Below, piece by piece: positions 32,240 to 45,189 of a DNA stretch of 64,000 nucleotides. Source of the stretch: Ypsolopha sequella (taxonomy: Eukaryota; Arthropoda; Insecta; Lepidoptera; Ypsolophidae); assembly GCA_934047225.1 (NCBI GenBank), contig OW203991.1, forward strand, positions 2,728,001 through 2,792,000, in the 5' to 3' direction. The notes below the pieces were generated by a model. It did not search any database and had not been told where the DNA came from. It worked only from the letters and a program-made list of their open reading frames with translations. Both the position numbers and the translations under genes were made by a program. Position 1 is the first letter of the stretch; every line of letters starts with the position of its first letter.

Positions 32240-34370
32240 TAAATGAATATCTATTCAGAATTGGGTTAACTTTCTATACAAAATTTCAGGTCTGTTACCC
32301 CTGATCTGTGTATATAGCCTAATATCTCTATGTCTGTAACTCACTCCGTCTTCGAGCTAGAGACAGACATACGGACGGACAGATAGACAGCAGAATGAGA
32401 TTTAAAAAAATTCGGTGCTTTTGTTTGTAATCAATTTTTGGTATATGCATTTTGACTATAGTATTATAATCTACGGTTTTGTTTTTGGAAAACATGTTTG
32501 AATAAATTAAAATTTTCCTCGATAGAAATAATTGTTGAAATGAGATCTTCAAACACACTTTTTCTCCTCGTTTGACGAATAGGAACCATGTAACGAACTC
32601 AAACATATTTTATTAGTTGGGTTACAACAATATGTAGATTCTCGATTTTGGAAATTTTACTAGCTATTTTAGTTATTTTTATAAAAATATAAAACTAACT
32701 TTTTTCAATCCGCCCCTCTCCACTGCGCGTTTATTCGCTTGGAGTGACAGTGACAAAAATAAAAGTTTGCATAGCCTCTTAATAGGTCTCCGTCTTGCCC
32801 TTGGGTAAGGAATCCTAAAAATGATGAATACTGTTGCTCAGTGTCATTCGTGCAAATGTTTCATACAAAACATGAACAGATCCATGTGCACATAGATTCA
32901 TATGTATGTAAATGCGAATAATAAAGGCGTTCGTCATATATAATTTAAATCTATGAATGAAAAGAGTACGCCATGGCCGCCGGTTGAATAGTGGCGACCT
33001 TACTTGCCCATCCCGACATTATGCCCTCCGCATTATGGGACCGAATGAATGGCCAGTCTGGTTTTAAAAAATCGCAGCCAGCTTCACATTCAAAAGACTT
33101 TTTCGCTCTCTAATTGTCAGGGGAATCAAAAAGACATCTTTTCAGAGCGCCAGCAAGGTTTGAAAGCTTTAGTGACTTGCAAATTTACATCCGTATTTCA
33201 AAATTTGTTGGACTCAGCATTACCAGGATGCGAAGACTTCAGTATCTCGCGTTTAGCAAAAAACAACCACTGATCATCTTTCCCCTCCCGTCTTGAGCTT
33301 TTATCCGCATTCACGCGTGAAATTAGGAGTCAACGGGCACAATATATCGAAGTAGGTCACGTTCCAGCACGGCCTTTCAGAAAATGAATCCTCGTCGCTA
33401 AAGAGATCAAAGCTGATTGCCGGAGCACACTACTCTCATTAGTTCTAATTGCTTTCCAGTCCTCAGCTAAAGTAGCAATTTGCGAAAGCTTGATGGTGAA
33501 AAATTGTCTTTAACGCGCTCAGACTTATCTGAATCTGCCGGCAATCTGGAGCGGCAGGCATTCATCTTGCGCAGGATAGTCTGACAGCTGGTCTGCGGCG
33601 GCGAGGCTAAGGTCCTGCTGACGCAAGTGGGAACGCTTCCGACAGGATGTCGCGAATGAGACCGTGTCCTCGTAGCTCCAGCACAGCCGTGGGTGGCAGA
33701 CGTCGTCGTGCGACTTGTTCTAATGAGGATATTATTCAGCTAAACGTTCTACAGTCTGTAGGTTAGCTATCGTTAGTTAGTTTGAAGATTTGGAACGCAA
33801 CTAGAGGGTCGATTTGACATTTTAAAAGGTGTTTCCCCGTTGTCGTCCTATTTTGTCCTACTAGTAGGACAACGAGGAACTGGGCTTCCTTGTTGTGCTA
33901 CTGCCATTGTATGAATTCTTTACCTATCCTGTACATAAATTATGAAGAATATAGCTTTTGTGATAGATGATTTATTATTTTAGGTAGATATTTTGTAACA
34001 AATTGGAGTCGTTTTGACTACTTTCAATATGAAGCTACTAGTTTGATAAATTAATAAAACATTTTTGGAACCTTTTTCTAAATTTCTGTAATATCGAAGC
34101 GTGATTGAAAAACTTTCACTCCATAGAAATAATAACTGAAATGAGGTCTTCATCGACTCAGTTTCTCAAAGTTTGACAAATAGGAGCAATATACAGACCT
34201 CAACCATATTTAATTAGATAGTTTTAAACAATATCTTTAGTTTTGTAATTGAAAATTTTGCTAGCTATTTTAATTTTATTTATATAAATAAAAAAGCAAC
34301 TTGTCTGTTTCGGCCTGTATCCGTCACTCTCTCACTGCGCGTTTTTCCGCCTGGAGTGACAGCGACCGTT
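32240..34370. other. Intergenic stretch with MITE-like fragments
   Basis: 32330-32770 and 34030-34370 share a CACTGCGCGTTT(A/T)TTCCGCC(T)GGAGTGACAG end and a GATAGAAATAATT core, related to the TTAA MITE family. 33500-33740 is GC-richer, with no recognisable gene. No exon is supported. Confidence 0.45.
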
Positions 34371-34373
34371 TAA

Positions 34374-34791
34374 GGCGATACCAAAAAAAAAATGGGGTTT
34401 TTTCGAATCCATTTACTCCACTATAACGTCATCTACGTATTTCATTTTTGGGTAAATATTTATTGAGTATTTGATTAAGATTCTCACTGAAGGAAAACGC
34501 GATTGGATGAAATTTTCTCGATAGAATTTAATTCTAAAAAGACCTCTAAATTGTTTTATTTTTTCCTGTAATTCTGAAATCCAAACTAATTTCATTGTGA
34601 AATTGCATTCAAAATGTGGATGTTATGTATTTGTAAAGTCTCCTTGAAAATCTTTTTGACAAAATAGCTTAGTACATTTCATATTAATAAAAAACCGACT
34701 TTTTGCTACTTTTCCACGAATCCGTCCCACTCGCACTGAAGATTTTTTCGCATATGGAGTAACAGCGACGCTAAAACTTTTACGTGGCGCC
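34374..34791. mobile_element. TTAA MITE family B, complete copy
   Basis: TTAA flanks both ends (34370-34373 and 34792-34795); the inner ends are GGCGATACC and GTGGCGCC. The 418-bp sequence is shared with 27985-28355, 50441-51100 and 53331-55029. TTAA duplication and no coding capacity fit a piggyBac-type non-autonomous element. Confidence 0.78.
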
Positions 34792-35094
34792 TTAAACCCC
34801 AATTTCTCGCTTTAAATCTGAAAATCGCGAGTTCGTTATCGTCCGCCGCAGACATTTTGTCACGTCACGCTCATCAGCAGGACCACCAAAAGATTTTTCA
34901 ATTGTCCTGAAATTGTTGGATTTAGTGGTCCTTTTTGGGAAATTGTACTTGAGCAGTTTTCCCGGCGTTAATTTAGCGCCTCTTTCTGCGCTAATGGACA
35001 CCGCTACGCAAGCGCTGGTAATATAAAACTGAAGGATAATTCATTAAACAATCATCAATTATCCTTGAAATATTTCCCTCTGCTTCACTAAGGC

Positions 35095-35864
35095 CAGTGG
35101 CGTATTTACCCTAGGGCCAAAAGGGCCATGGCTCGGGGCGGCAGGCTGCGAGGGGCGGCGCAAGCCGCACCTCGCGCTCAGCTGTGGGCGCCCTTCACAA
35201 TCAATCGTTACCTATCTTTAATTTATATTGCTTTTTGACTTAGCATATTTATTTAAAAAAAAAAATGTACACCGAAAAAAAATCATGAATAAATGGTGTT
35301 TATATCTTTGTATGGCCTTTTGAGTTTTTCATTATTATCATTCTCAGCCCAAATCAACACACTGCTGGTTTAATAGTAGTTTATGCTACTAGGGCGAAAA
35401 GGAATAAATTACGAGGACGATTTAAAACACGAGCGTAGCGAGTGTTTTAAACGTAACCGAGTAATTTATTGCTTTTACGCCCGTGTATCATACTACGTTT
35501 TTCAATGCATAGTGTGAGGAAATGAAAACAAATACAATCTTGTGAACTTTCAATTATGATTGGCTCAAAAGGATTGTATCCAGAGCCGTTAAACAGTGGA
35601 AAAAAAAGTATAACATCTATGGTATAAGGAAAGGCTGCAGGTTAGCCAACCATTGCAAACAAATAAAAAAAATAATAATAATAAAGCCCTAGGGCAAAAT
35701 AATCGACTTTCTGTTCGGTTTTGATGCATAAAAAGTGGGCCTTTACGAGCACATGCATTGAAGATTAATTTAATTATTGAAATATTTTTGCTTTTATTTC
35801 GTTCATTTATGGGGCAGCAAACCGTAAAAGGCCCAGGGCGCCAAAATCTTAAAATACGCCACTG
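35095..35864. mobile_element. hAT-superfamily non-autonomous element with nested repeat
   Basis: The ends CAGTGGCGTATTTACCC and AAATACGCCACTG are flanked by a perfect 8-bp duplication, ACTAAGGC (35087-35094 and 35865-35872). Family H copy 2 lies inside, so the hAT element was present first. Length is 770 bp, or about 380 without the nested repeat. Confidence 0.88.
35372..35762 (+). repeat. Family H, copy 2
   Basis: This is the best-preserved hairpin of the four (AAAACACGAGCGTAGCGAGT centre). It is inserted in the hAT element at 35095-35864. Confidence 0.85.
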
Positions 35865-36111
35865 ACTAAGGCAGTTAGATAAAGTTACGTATCGCCCGTA
35901 TGAAAGTTCTGACGAGAAAGTTCAGGACTTCCGAGAAGACGCTGTTTATTCGGCTAAGGACGAAGTTTTTGAGTCGCATGAGCTGTTTAACTCCGCCGGT
36001 GGCTATCTCTTACATCTCTGTTTTGGTATGATTAGGAGCCGTAAAACGAAGGTTTCAAATCGCAATGAATGACCTGGCTGAGCTAGTCTAGCGGAAACTA
36101 GGTTAGAACGT

Positions 36112-36330
36112 TAACCGGTCAAGTGCGAGTAGGATACGAACCATGAAGGTTCTGTAACGTTTTATGAAATAAGTTAGTGAAATTGAATAATTTCAACAAA
36201 AATACAATCTTATCATTGCGTACGAAATGTATGAAGGAAACTGCAAACTTAAGTTGGTCAAGTATTTTCTGATTAGTTTCTACACTTGTCCCAAAAGAGC
36301 TCCCTTCGTACAAAATTTCGAGATTGTATC
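36112..36330 (+). repeat. Fragment of the CCGGCCAAGTGCGAGT repeat
   Basis: It begins CCGGTCAAGTGCGAGTAGGA and runs into degraded sequence of the dispersed GGTTCCGTAC family. The reverse-strand open frame here is not a gene. Confidence 0.5.
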
Positions 36331-36339
36331 TTTTGGGAT

Positions 36340-37230
36340 CACTTTATATTGATGATTTGTATGAGAGTACGCTTTGAAAGGCCGTATCTAGTTATTGCTG
36401 TAAACTAGCAACCTTCAACTTGATACCTGGAGCCGTTCCTGAGAAAAAAGCGTTTCATTTTTGGATGAGGCACGGAATCCGAAAAAGTAGGGACCTATTA
36501 CGTAAGAGCTCGAAGCCACGGCTACAGAGAGACCTGTAAATTTCACCCGTTGGTATTTGTTGGGACGGAGGCACAATATGTTTGCGTGCTCCAAACTTAC
36601 CAAGATAAGCCCCCTCCGAGGACGAACGTGTAATATTTTGCAAAGGTTACCGGGTAACTACAAGAGAAATAAGACCTTATTGCTCGGGTATCAAGGTGCA
36701 CTATCCTTTTGTTGGAGCCAGTGGTCTAGATACGTCGATAGGTACAGGAAAGTGTTTTCAAGGTATTAGGACTGTTCTTTTCTTTCTTACGTAAGGCCAT
36801 CTGGTTGTTTCTGATAATTTTTGCTCACGCAAATTCACGAAATGAATTTTGTTGTGGTCGATTTAACCGTTAATGGTCGCATACAGATATGCACGACAAT
36901 TATCAATAACTAAAGTTATCGACACGTTTCGCCTCTAAACGAGCTATTCTCAAGGATTTACGACTGGCAAAACAGAACCAAGACCCGAACTTCGGAAAAG
37001 TAATGCTTTTATCAATTACGGCGAGGGTATTCAGAGAAATCTGTCCTGCTCCAACGCTTTCATTTTGCACTTGTCTATCCTGCTTAGTGGAAGCGGGCCG
37101 CTCAAAAAACTCGTAATTTCGAGGTTTTTTTTAAATTATTATTTTGGAATTAGAAGAATGGTATTAATATGATGGTCGTTTTATATCACATTTTGTATCA
37201 CGATTATTTTGGCTTAATTTTTATTGTCCA
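36340..37230. other. Intergenic sequence, nothing recognised
   Basis: Short open frames overlap on both strands but lack protein-family character. No repeat structure is supported. Confidence 0.45.
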
Positions 37231-37236
37231 AACACT

Positions 37237-37506
37237 TATACAACGTGTAACAGAAAGGTGTAACCATATTTCAAGAGCTTATTCAGTCAATGCTATAGAA
37301 CAACCTTTACTATGGAACAAACCTGTATCTCAAAAAAAATAATTTACAATTTCATAGAAAAATGCAATGCCGCTCGGCCGAAATGTTATGGAAGGGCAGA
37401 TTTTTTTTTGAGATTTCAGGGTTGGCTCCACAGTAAAAGTTGTTCTATACCATTGACTGAATAAGCTCTTCAAATATGGTTACACCTTTCTGTTACACGT
37501 TGTATA
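37237..37506. mobile_element. Foldback MITE family F
   Basis: Left TATACAACGTGTAACAGAAA is matched by the right end TTTCTGTTACACGTTGTATA. Arms of about 100 bp include GAGCTTATTCAGTCAATG. The centre contains AACAACTTTTACTATGGAGC-like sequence shared with the element at 43045-43527. Confidence 0.8.
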
Positions 37507-38710
37507 ACTAATGAAATTATATTTAGATCATAGATCATAACTATCTTCGCGATTTTATTGGATGCGGGAAAATGACTTATGACTTTCGTATGACTTATTT
37601 ACTTTTCAAAATTTAATTATCACAATTACACGGTCTAAACTTAGTTTGAAAATAGACAAAGCGGGAAAACCCTTAAATTGCAAAGTTACTTTCATTGTCC
37701 CATAATTTACTATGCATATTAATTGGCACCGATCGAGGCGAATTCCCCGCACCTGTCCATCTTCATTAAACTCTTATTGATTTTCAATTATTGAGCTGGC
37801 GTTGTCGAAATGGGGACGTTGGGACACGAAAGGCGCGATTAAAATCGAATCAAATGACATGTGTTTTTACTCAGCGCTATACGACGCGGTGAATTTAAAA
37901 GCCTCATAAAGCCTGCAAATCGATTCGTTGTGAGTTGTTAATATGTATTCACTGGACAGTTCAAAATGATTACCTCGTGTCGAATGTAATTTCTGGACCC
38001 TTCTCTTGAGACTGTGAATGTTGTAGTTTTGGAAATTAAATGTTTAACTTTTGGAACCTTTAATATTCTTGAAACTCGCGTGAGCTGACATACTAAATTA
38101 TTATTAATACGAGATCTGTAAGTCACGTATGATTGTTGTTGACTATATGCCAACTGTTTCACCGATACAATTTCGGCATTTTCAAGGCGGGCGTCGTTCT
38201 TAGGACGACGACGCGGCGTTCACTGCAAAACAGGCATGTCAAACTTAAAGTTATTGGTGGGCCAAACGCATAAAGACCGTAGAATCAGTGGGCCGCAAAA
38301 CGCAACCATAAAGAAAAATAACTCATTGCATATAGATAGAATAGTACATGTAATTTAATAATTAACAGTAAAATAATATAAAAATATATTTAAATCCTTT
38401 CCAAGAAATTTGTAATTTTTTGTCTTTAAATAAATTATCAATTTGAGGGGTAATTCTATCTGCGGACACGCTCACGGGCCGCAACAGAAAGCTTTCTTAA
38501 ATTTGGATCGGGCCGCCGGTAAATGCGTAGAGGGCCGCATGCTGAAATCGCACCCAAACATACTGACATGTAACTTAATGAATCGGGAGAGGGGTCCGCG
38601 CAGACTAAAGCGGAAAATACCCCAAGATCTGGCAACCAATATCCAGTGGGATGACTGGGATGTTCTCCAAGCAAGACAATCAAGCCATCAAAAAACTTTA
38701 AGTCACAACC

Positions 38711-38930
38711 AACGCTGAATGTCCAGAGCTCTGAGAGAGATTACGCTGCAAGAGGAGACTAAAAAAAAAAAACTGTCGTTGTCAAACGAGCACCGAGTTG
38801 ACATATAGTCAATAAGAATCAACGCTGATGTCCAGAGCTCTGAGACAGATTACGCTGCAAGAGGAGATAAAAAAAAACTGTCGTTGTCAAACGAGCACCG
38901 AGTTGGCACATAGTCAACAAGAATCATACA
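38711..38930 (+). repeat. Two-copy tandem duplication, about 110-bp unit
   Basis: AACGCTGA(A)TGTCCAGAGCTCTGAGA through AACGAGCACCGAGTTG(A/G)CA occurs twice, differing mainly in A-tract length. Confidence 0.85.
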
Positions 38931-38939
38931 TGAGTTGTA

Positions 38940-40260
38940 AATCCGGTAATTTTGGAATGTTTGTCTTTGATATCATAAAGCTAACATGATTGCGGGAATT
39001 TGAGTCGATAGATAAATAATGGGTTACCAATGATGCATGTTAATTTGCAGAAATATAATGAGAATAGGCCAAAATATTAGTCTAATGTATCTTAAACCCT
39101 GTAATAAATCTAAATCTCTACCAAATATAGGCCATTCATCATCTTTACCAACAAAACTCTGGTAAACCTCTAGTTTCGTCCCTACTTAAGCGTCCGTATA
39201 ATGCCAACTGCACAACTTCAAATTACCATGTCACATTGCGTAACTGTCTTATAAAAAATAATAATCATATTTAACAATAATATACTTGTGTTGTATCATT
39301 ATTGAACCGGTAGGTTTGTTATTTTTTTTATGACAACCCAGAAAAAGTTACAGTGTAAGTACTATTTTTGAAGGGCGTAATATTTATTATAGCTGTTTTT
39401 TTTTGTATTGCTCTACCTCTTTTAAATATTATTTTCATTCATTTTAAAGTAAGTTTAAGTGTGTCCCTAATAAAAACTCAGATTTTGGTGACCGCTAGTT
39501 TCTCGGTCGCGAGCGACGCGACGGCTCAGGGCGCGCTAAAAAGAAACATCATAGAGTTCGGTTGTAATTGATGTAACAGGAGGTGCTCAGTCTGCCATTA
39601 TATGCACCCTTAAACTACAAAGGGTGCGGAGGGACGGACGGACGTGACTTCACCCCTCCCGTCTTCCTCCACCTCGAGTATCACTGTGGCGGTAACAGCA
39701 TGTGCTCCCAGACCTGAAGTAGGTATCCAGCCAGACTAATCGATACCTTCAAGGTTTTGTACTGCGCCTACAATAAAACCTTAACGCCCAGTACGGACGC
39801 CGGCACGATAGGCTACCTATTGGCAGTTCTTATTGCGGCATCATAGACCTTAAAATCGCTTACAAACAGGGAGCTTGAACTGCATAAAATATTATGGCTT
39901 ACTTACCAAGCCTCCAGGGTGAATTTAGCTACATAAATTAATGTCACGTTGTATTACGTCATTTGAAATTAGGGGGGAAATATCAATATAATGAGCATAG
40001 ATGACAATAATGGGGGGAGGGTTTTGCTAAAACAAAAAACCATTTAATTATGTCATCTTGTATTATGGATGTCCTCTAAGAATCTCTATAGCTCGTTCCC
40101 GAACTGGCAGGTAACAGCAGTCTAATGGCATATATTACGAAATGGTTCCAATTCCAATCGCTCTCAATAATACGTCCCACATTAGCGCGTGTACCCTCCA
40201 TTAGTGCGTGACAGATACTAATTAATGGATTATGGATTTTTTCATGCGAAAGAATTTCCC
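38940..40260. other. Intergenic sequence, no gene seen
   Basis: Near 39187 a CTTAAGCGTCCGTATAATGC block resembles the minisatellite seed at 63373. Near 39960-40030 a GGGGGGAAATATCAATATAATGAGCAT block resembles one at 1264-1330. Confidence 0.4.
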
Positions 40261-40269
40261 AATATCGAT

Positions 40270-40945
40270 AGCTTCTTAGGTTTCGTACCCAAAGGGCAAA
40301 ATGGAGCCCTATTAATGTCACTTTGCGTCCGTCTATCCATCCGCATGTCACGGGTCTCTAGCTCGTAGACGGAATGAGATATAGATATGAAATTTGAATA
40401 TTTTGTGTAGAATGTTGACCCAAAACTGAATATTGAATTGAAAATTCAATTAAATAATTATTCAGTATGGGTCCCTGAAAATGCATGAAAAATAGTAGTT
40501 TTTTTTTCTTACCAGGGTACCAGAGTGTCTTTTTTTGTTTGATGTGTTTGTTGAAGATTCGTCCCAATTTATTAAGATAATTTGGCCACATGCGAGTTGG
40601 ACTCCCGCACAAAGGTTTCCGTACCACCACACAATACGGGTACGGAACCCTAAAACATGGTAAATTACAACAATAGCAACATTAAGGCGACACAAACAAG
40701 CCGCTAAAATGGTAGCGCCTGACAAAAACTCGCGGCTCCCGCTCTCAGTGAGTAAGGAACCCTAATATCTCTATATTTTTTTTTGTAATCTTTACGTAAT
40801 CAACCACGTAGTAATTTTTTGGTCCTCTAATGGCTGAAGCTGTAGACCCCTGTCACAGGCTGTGACAGACGGATGGACAGACAGCAGAGGCTTAGTTATA
40901 GGGTCCCGTTAGGCACCCTTCGTGTGTACGGAACCCTAAAAAGCC
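40270..40945 (+). repeat. Dispersed GGTTCCGTAC repeat, two adjacent copies
   Basis: TTTCGTACCCAAAGGGCAAA starts the first copy, and GCGAGTTGGACTCCCGCAC with TACGGAACCCTAAAA ends it near 40655. A second block ends in TACGGAACCCTAAAA near 40940 and includes GACGGATGGACAGACAGCAG. Confidence 0.65.
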
Positions 40946-41198
40946 TATTTTATTCAAACCCTATAGTCTTAAGATTGAGAGACCAGAGTCCTACCGGTCC
41001 TAAAGCTTATTCAGCTTTCATCATGCCAAGACATATGACCGGTAACGGGTAATAAGATCCCTGTTTTAAAGATGAGCGTTGGTAAACAGTTCTGATGGAA
41101 GCTGACTTTTCTACGCCATTATCGAGTTTTCGCTTCACTCCTTGGATAAAGTCAGACATGGTCGCCGATCCACTCTTTATCCTTACACTCGGTTACTT

Positions 41199-41545
41199 AA
41201 TAGTAGTTTATGCTACAAGGGCGCAAAGGAATACGTAACCGAGTAATTTATTGCTTTTACGCCCGTGTATCATACTACATTTTTCAATGCATAGTGTGAG
41301 GAAATGAAAACAAATATAATCTTGTGAACTTTAAATTATAATTGGCTCAAAAGGACTGTATCCAGAGCCGTTAAACAGTGGAAAAAAAAGTATAACGTCT
41401 ATGGTACACAGGAAAGGCTGCAGGTTAGCCAACCATCGTAAATAAATAAAAATAAAAAAAATAATAAAGCCCTAGGGCAAAATAATCGACTTTCTGTTCG
41501 GTTTTGATGCATAAAAAGTGGGCCTTTACGAGCACATGCATTGAA
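41199..41545 (+). repeat. Family H, copy 3 (hairpin deleted)
   Basis: The sequence jumps from CAAAGGAATA straight to CGTAACCGAGTAATTTATTG. Most of the left arm and loop of the hairpin is missing, while the 250-bp tail is intact. Confidence 0.85.
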
Positions 41546-41880
41546 AAAGATTTTCTTGCTTCCGTTTTGATAAAAAAATTACTTTCTTATTATGTACTTG
41601 CCTAACTGGCGAAAATTTTGTTTACCTAAAGTTGCCAATTATTGGTGGTAGAGCTGATGCCGGGCTCGACTGTGGAGGTACCACTTTCTTACTTGGAGAC
41701 CCCCTCGAAGTAGTTCGGGGGAGAGTAAGAGGACAGCTCACAGGCAAAAAACCAGGAGGCCCACCATGCGATGGATGGATGGCGGTATATCCATCCCTAA
41801 TAGCCGGGCCTTATAATATGGAACAGACTGGTGACGGGCAGCGGCGTCACTGGTGCGAGGGTTTCGGCACCCCGCTCACC

Positions 41881-41994
41881 AACCCGCTTGCCCAGCGTGT
41901 GTGAGTATGGGCAATTCTTCCAGGATGACCGCCGGGAGTAGCAAAGTCCTGGAAAGGCTTATGTCCAGCAATGGACGAACTAGGCTGATGGATG
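41881..41994 (+). repeat. LINE 3'-end fragment
   Basis: Same sequence as 28378-28476 in opposite orientation. It contains GGAAAGGCTTATGTCCAGCA and GGACGAACTAGGCTGATGG. Probably the end of an RTE-like element. Confidence 0.5.
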
Positions 41995-41999
41995 AAAGT

Positions 42000-43040
42000 T
42001 GCCAAATGACATCTTTCGTTCCCATGATAGCATAAAACTTGATGGAAATTTGAAATTAATATAGGTTTAAATGAAAGACTTACCAACTTTTGACATGTTA
42101 ACATGAGTCATGAGTAGTAAGTAAATAAAGATTTTTGTATTTTTGTATAATCTAGTCTGGGCATAGAGGTGTTCCTCTGTGAGTCTGGGTAAGGAAGGAC
42201 ACCTACCATAGGAGTGAGTTTTACTAAGTGACTCTTCCTTCGTTCCCTAGATGGCGTTGGCAACCTCGAATTCACAAAATGTTAGTATTGAATGCTCTAC
42301 GAAAAGCAGAGCCTTTCCCAAACATTTCCGTGATTAAATTCCGCCTAGGAAAATGTCAAACAATTTCCCAGTCTGAAAAATATTAAGAAACGTAACGCGT
42401 AATAAAAGTGTACCCCTAAGGCATGGTTCATACAGTAAGTAAGGGTGCATTGCACTGAAAGGAGGTCGGCATCGATCCTGCAGGTTGCACGGCTGTGTTG
42501 CATAACTTACTTGCACTGAACTGGCGCCAAATTGTCACTTATTCCTTTCAGTTTCGACCTTTCTAATTTGGAAGCTTCAGAAAACGGAAAATGTCGAGCC
42601 ACGATTGTAGAACCCCGCGCCGTTTTGTGACCACGCCTTTTTGTCTTTGTTTGTGGGTGTATCTTTTTTTAATCAGTGTTTCCAGGTAGTCCCACTGTAT
42701 TTTCATGTCGTGCACTGTAATGAGTAAAAAATTTCATACAAACACTGTAATTTAAGCATCCCAGAGGTTACAAAGTATTTAAAAAAGAAATTAAGGTTTT
42801 CTATGGGGACACTATAATTTTTAAGCTAAGGTATTTTTCGTTTTTGCATCTGGTAACACTGCTTTTAATTAAAAGTAATGGTCTGCTTTACATACGAAGT
42901 AGGGGCGTTTATTGTAGAAGAAGGACGCATGTCGTTTGATTTTATTGTGGTGAGAGTGTATTTATTGCATTTTCCATGACGATGAAACGAATAGTGTAGT
43001 GGTTGAATTTGTCACCATTCTGGGACAATATATACTATTA
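42000..43040. other. Intergenic sequence, no gene seen
   Basis: AT-rich with scattered short open frames. A LINE-type 3' end may lie near 42115-42230 (TAAGTAAATAAAGATTTTTG). Nothing else is supported. Confidence 0.4.
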
Positions 43041-43044
43041 TATT

Positions 43045-43527
43045 TATATAAAACGTGAAATTTAAGTCATTTTGTTGACGAAAACTGGTGATAGTACTTG
43101 TCCATATAAACAACTTTTACTATGGAGCCAACACTGAAATCGTAAAAAAGAATATCAGCTGTTCCATAGAAAAGTTAAATACCTACTCGACCCAAATGTA
43201 TGAAACAGCAGATTTTTTTTTTCACGATTTCAGGGTTGGCTCCATAGTAAAAGTTGTTCATATGGACGAGTACTATCACCAGTTTTCGTTAACAAAATGA
43301 CTTAAATTTCACGTTTCAAGTGAACAACTTTTACTATGGCCCCAACCCTGAAATTGTGAAAAAAAAAATCAGCCGTTTCATACATTTGGGTCGAGTAGGT
43401 ATTTAACTTTTCTATGGAACAGCTGATATTTTTTTTACGGTTTCAGGGTTGGCTCCATGGTAAAAGTTGTTTATATGGACGAGTACTATCACCAGTTTTC
43501 GTTATGACTTAAATTTCACGTTGTATA
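43045..43527. mobile_element. Head-to-head dimer of foldback MITE family F
   Basis: The first foldback (43045-43318) has arms starting AAAACGTGAAATTTAAGTCA, with TGGTGATAGTACTTGTCC and AACAACTTTTACTATGG inside. A second (43321-43527) follows with its central segment inverted relative to the first (GTCGAGTAGGTATTTAAC against GTTAAATACCTACTCGAC). The same inner block occurs in the element at 37237. Confidence 0.8.
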
Positions 43528-43542
43528 TTTCAACAGCTATCT

Positions 43543-43602
43543 TTTACCGATAAGGTTGCAAGTTTACCGATAAGGTTGCAAGTTTACCGATAAGGTTGCA
43601 AG
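43543..43602 (+). repeat. 20-bp unit, three tandem copies
   Basis: TTTACCGATAAGGTTGCAAG is repeated three times without change. Confidence 0.95.
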
Positions 43603-43800
43603 TTACTAATATAATATGCATGTGAAGAGACGTAATGAAAGAACCAGATTAGAATTTTGTTCCTGTCATTCGAGATTTTATGAATAGATAGGTATGTTTT
43701 GCGTTGGAATAAAAATATTCGCTAAGGCAAGAGTACTACCTCGATTAGCCTAGACTTAGTCAAGTGATGTCACACACAGCTTATATTCAACATATGTATG

Positions 43801-44272
43801 TAGGGTTGCCATATTTGGGAAGAATGGAATGTAAAAACTACGCAATTTTGTGACAAGTATTTTAATATATATATTTTTATTATTTAAATTACATTAGATA
43901 AATATTTGTTACTTATTTTTGTCCTTTAACATATTTGTTGAACTCGCGTCATAATTAACTTGACACTGTTAAATCGACTCCAGTCTCTGGATTCAAGCGA
44001 TTTCTTTAATCAGTCCACTGGGCCGTCATTAATGAATAAATTCTTTTTCACTGTGGCTTTGTGGGCCGAAAAATAAGCATTTGCATAATTTTAACAGATG
44101 GTATTTTCTTTCAGGGTGTTCAGTTTCTTTAAAAAATTTATTAAAAAATTTATCAACTTCCACTCTTTCGTGACAAGTTTAGCTTCTAAAATCAGGACAT
44201 TTCAGTGTTTTATCAGGACGTCCGTCCTTTGGGACAGAGATCTCAATAAATCATAAAGGGTTGGCAACCCTA
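43801..44272. mobile_element. hAT-like element, no clear target duplication
   Basis: TAGGGTTGCCA at the left and TTGGCAACCCTA at the right form short inverted ends of hAT type. The flanking eight bases do not match, so boundaries or age are uncertain. Confidence 0.5.
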
Positions 44273-44279
44273 TTCTATG

Positions 44280-45185
44280 GACCCAGCGACCGTCGGTCTC
44301 GTCACAACGACACGTCACCGACCGAGTCGTGTCGGTACCGGCACGTTAAATCGTCCATTATCCTAATGAATCCTGAAGTTATCTTCCTCCATTGTATAAA
44401 ACTGTAAGAAGGAAGTCATTTCTGCGCTGAAACTTTGCCGCACTGATGAGATAGTCTAATTACTTGCCCCATTATAAATGGGACGAGAGAAAAGTGTCTT
44501 CAAGATTTCTTAACCCTTTAACGGTCATAAGGTTTTCTCATGAAATATTAAAGTCATAAATGATTTAATTATATATTTAAAGTAATATATATTTTTTTAT
44601 CTGTTCATTCTTTATTAAAATACTAACATTAATTAAGTATAGTACTCAAACTAGCTAGATATAATTTTAATTTTAAGTAATAATGCATGTGAAAGACAAT
44701 AATTAATACAAAAATAATCCTAAAGAAATAATTATAAAAAGAAAATTGCCTCTAGATCACTGCCCTGCGGGAGAGTGCCCAAAATACTTGCCACATTACC
44801 TCTCTGTATGGCAATAATTGTTATTGTAATTAATTATAATTATCTGTTTGCTGATGGATGGCAGAAAATATTGTCAGAGTGTTTGTGTTTTTGTGAGAAG
44901 GCCTGTTTCTGACTTTACGTGTTACTCTTATTTATTTTAGTTGATTGTACCATTTTATGTTTGTGTTACTATCTTTAATTATTGTAATTGGTTTGTCCGT
45001 TTTAATTAAAGTAAATAAACAAATAAAAAAAAAAAAATTAATAAAATTACTATATAATTTTGGTACCATGTCAATAATTAGTGCAAGTATGGGAAAAATA
45101 AGAAGAAAAACAAAATAAGCATACAATATATTACCAGTTAGGGTACAAAAAAATTGGTGGGAAAAATATTCCCCCTGCCTTAGAA
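44280..45185. other. AT-rich intergenic sequence
   Basis: A LINE-like 3' end near 44885-45040 ends in AAATAAACAAATAAAAAAA. No gene is seen. Confidence 0.4.
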
Positions 45186-45189
45186 AGGG

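Noticed and set aside
38228..38543. Possible hAT element (CAGGCATGTCAAACT...GGCCGCATGCTG)
   Set aside because: GGGCCGC-rich interior is suggestive, but no 8-bp duplication is present.
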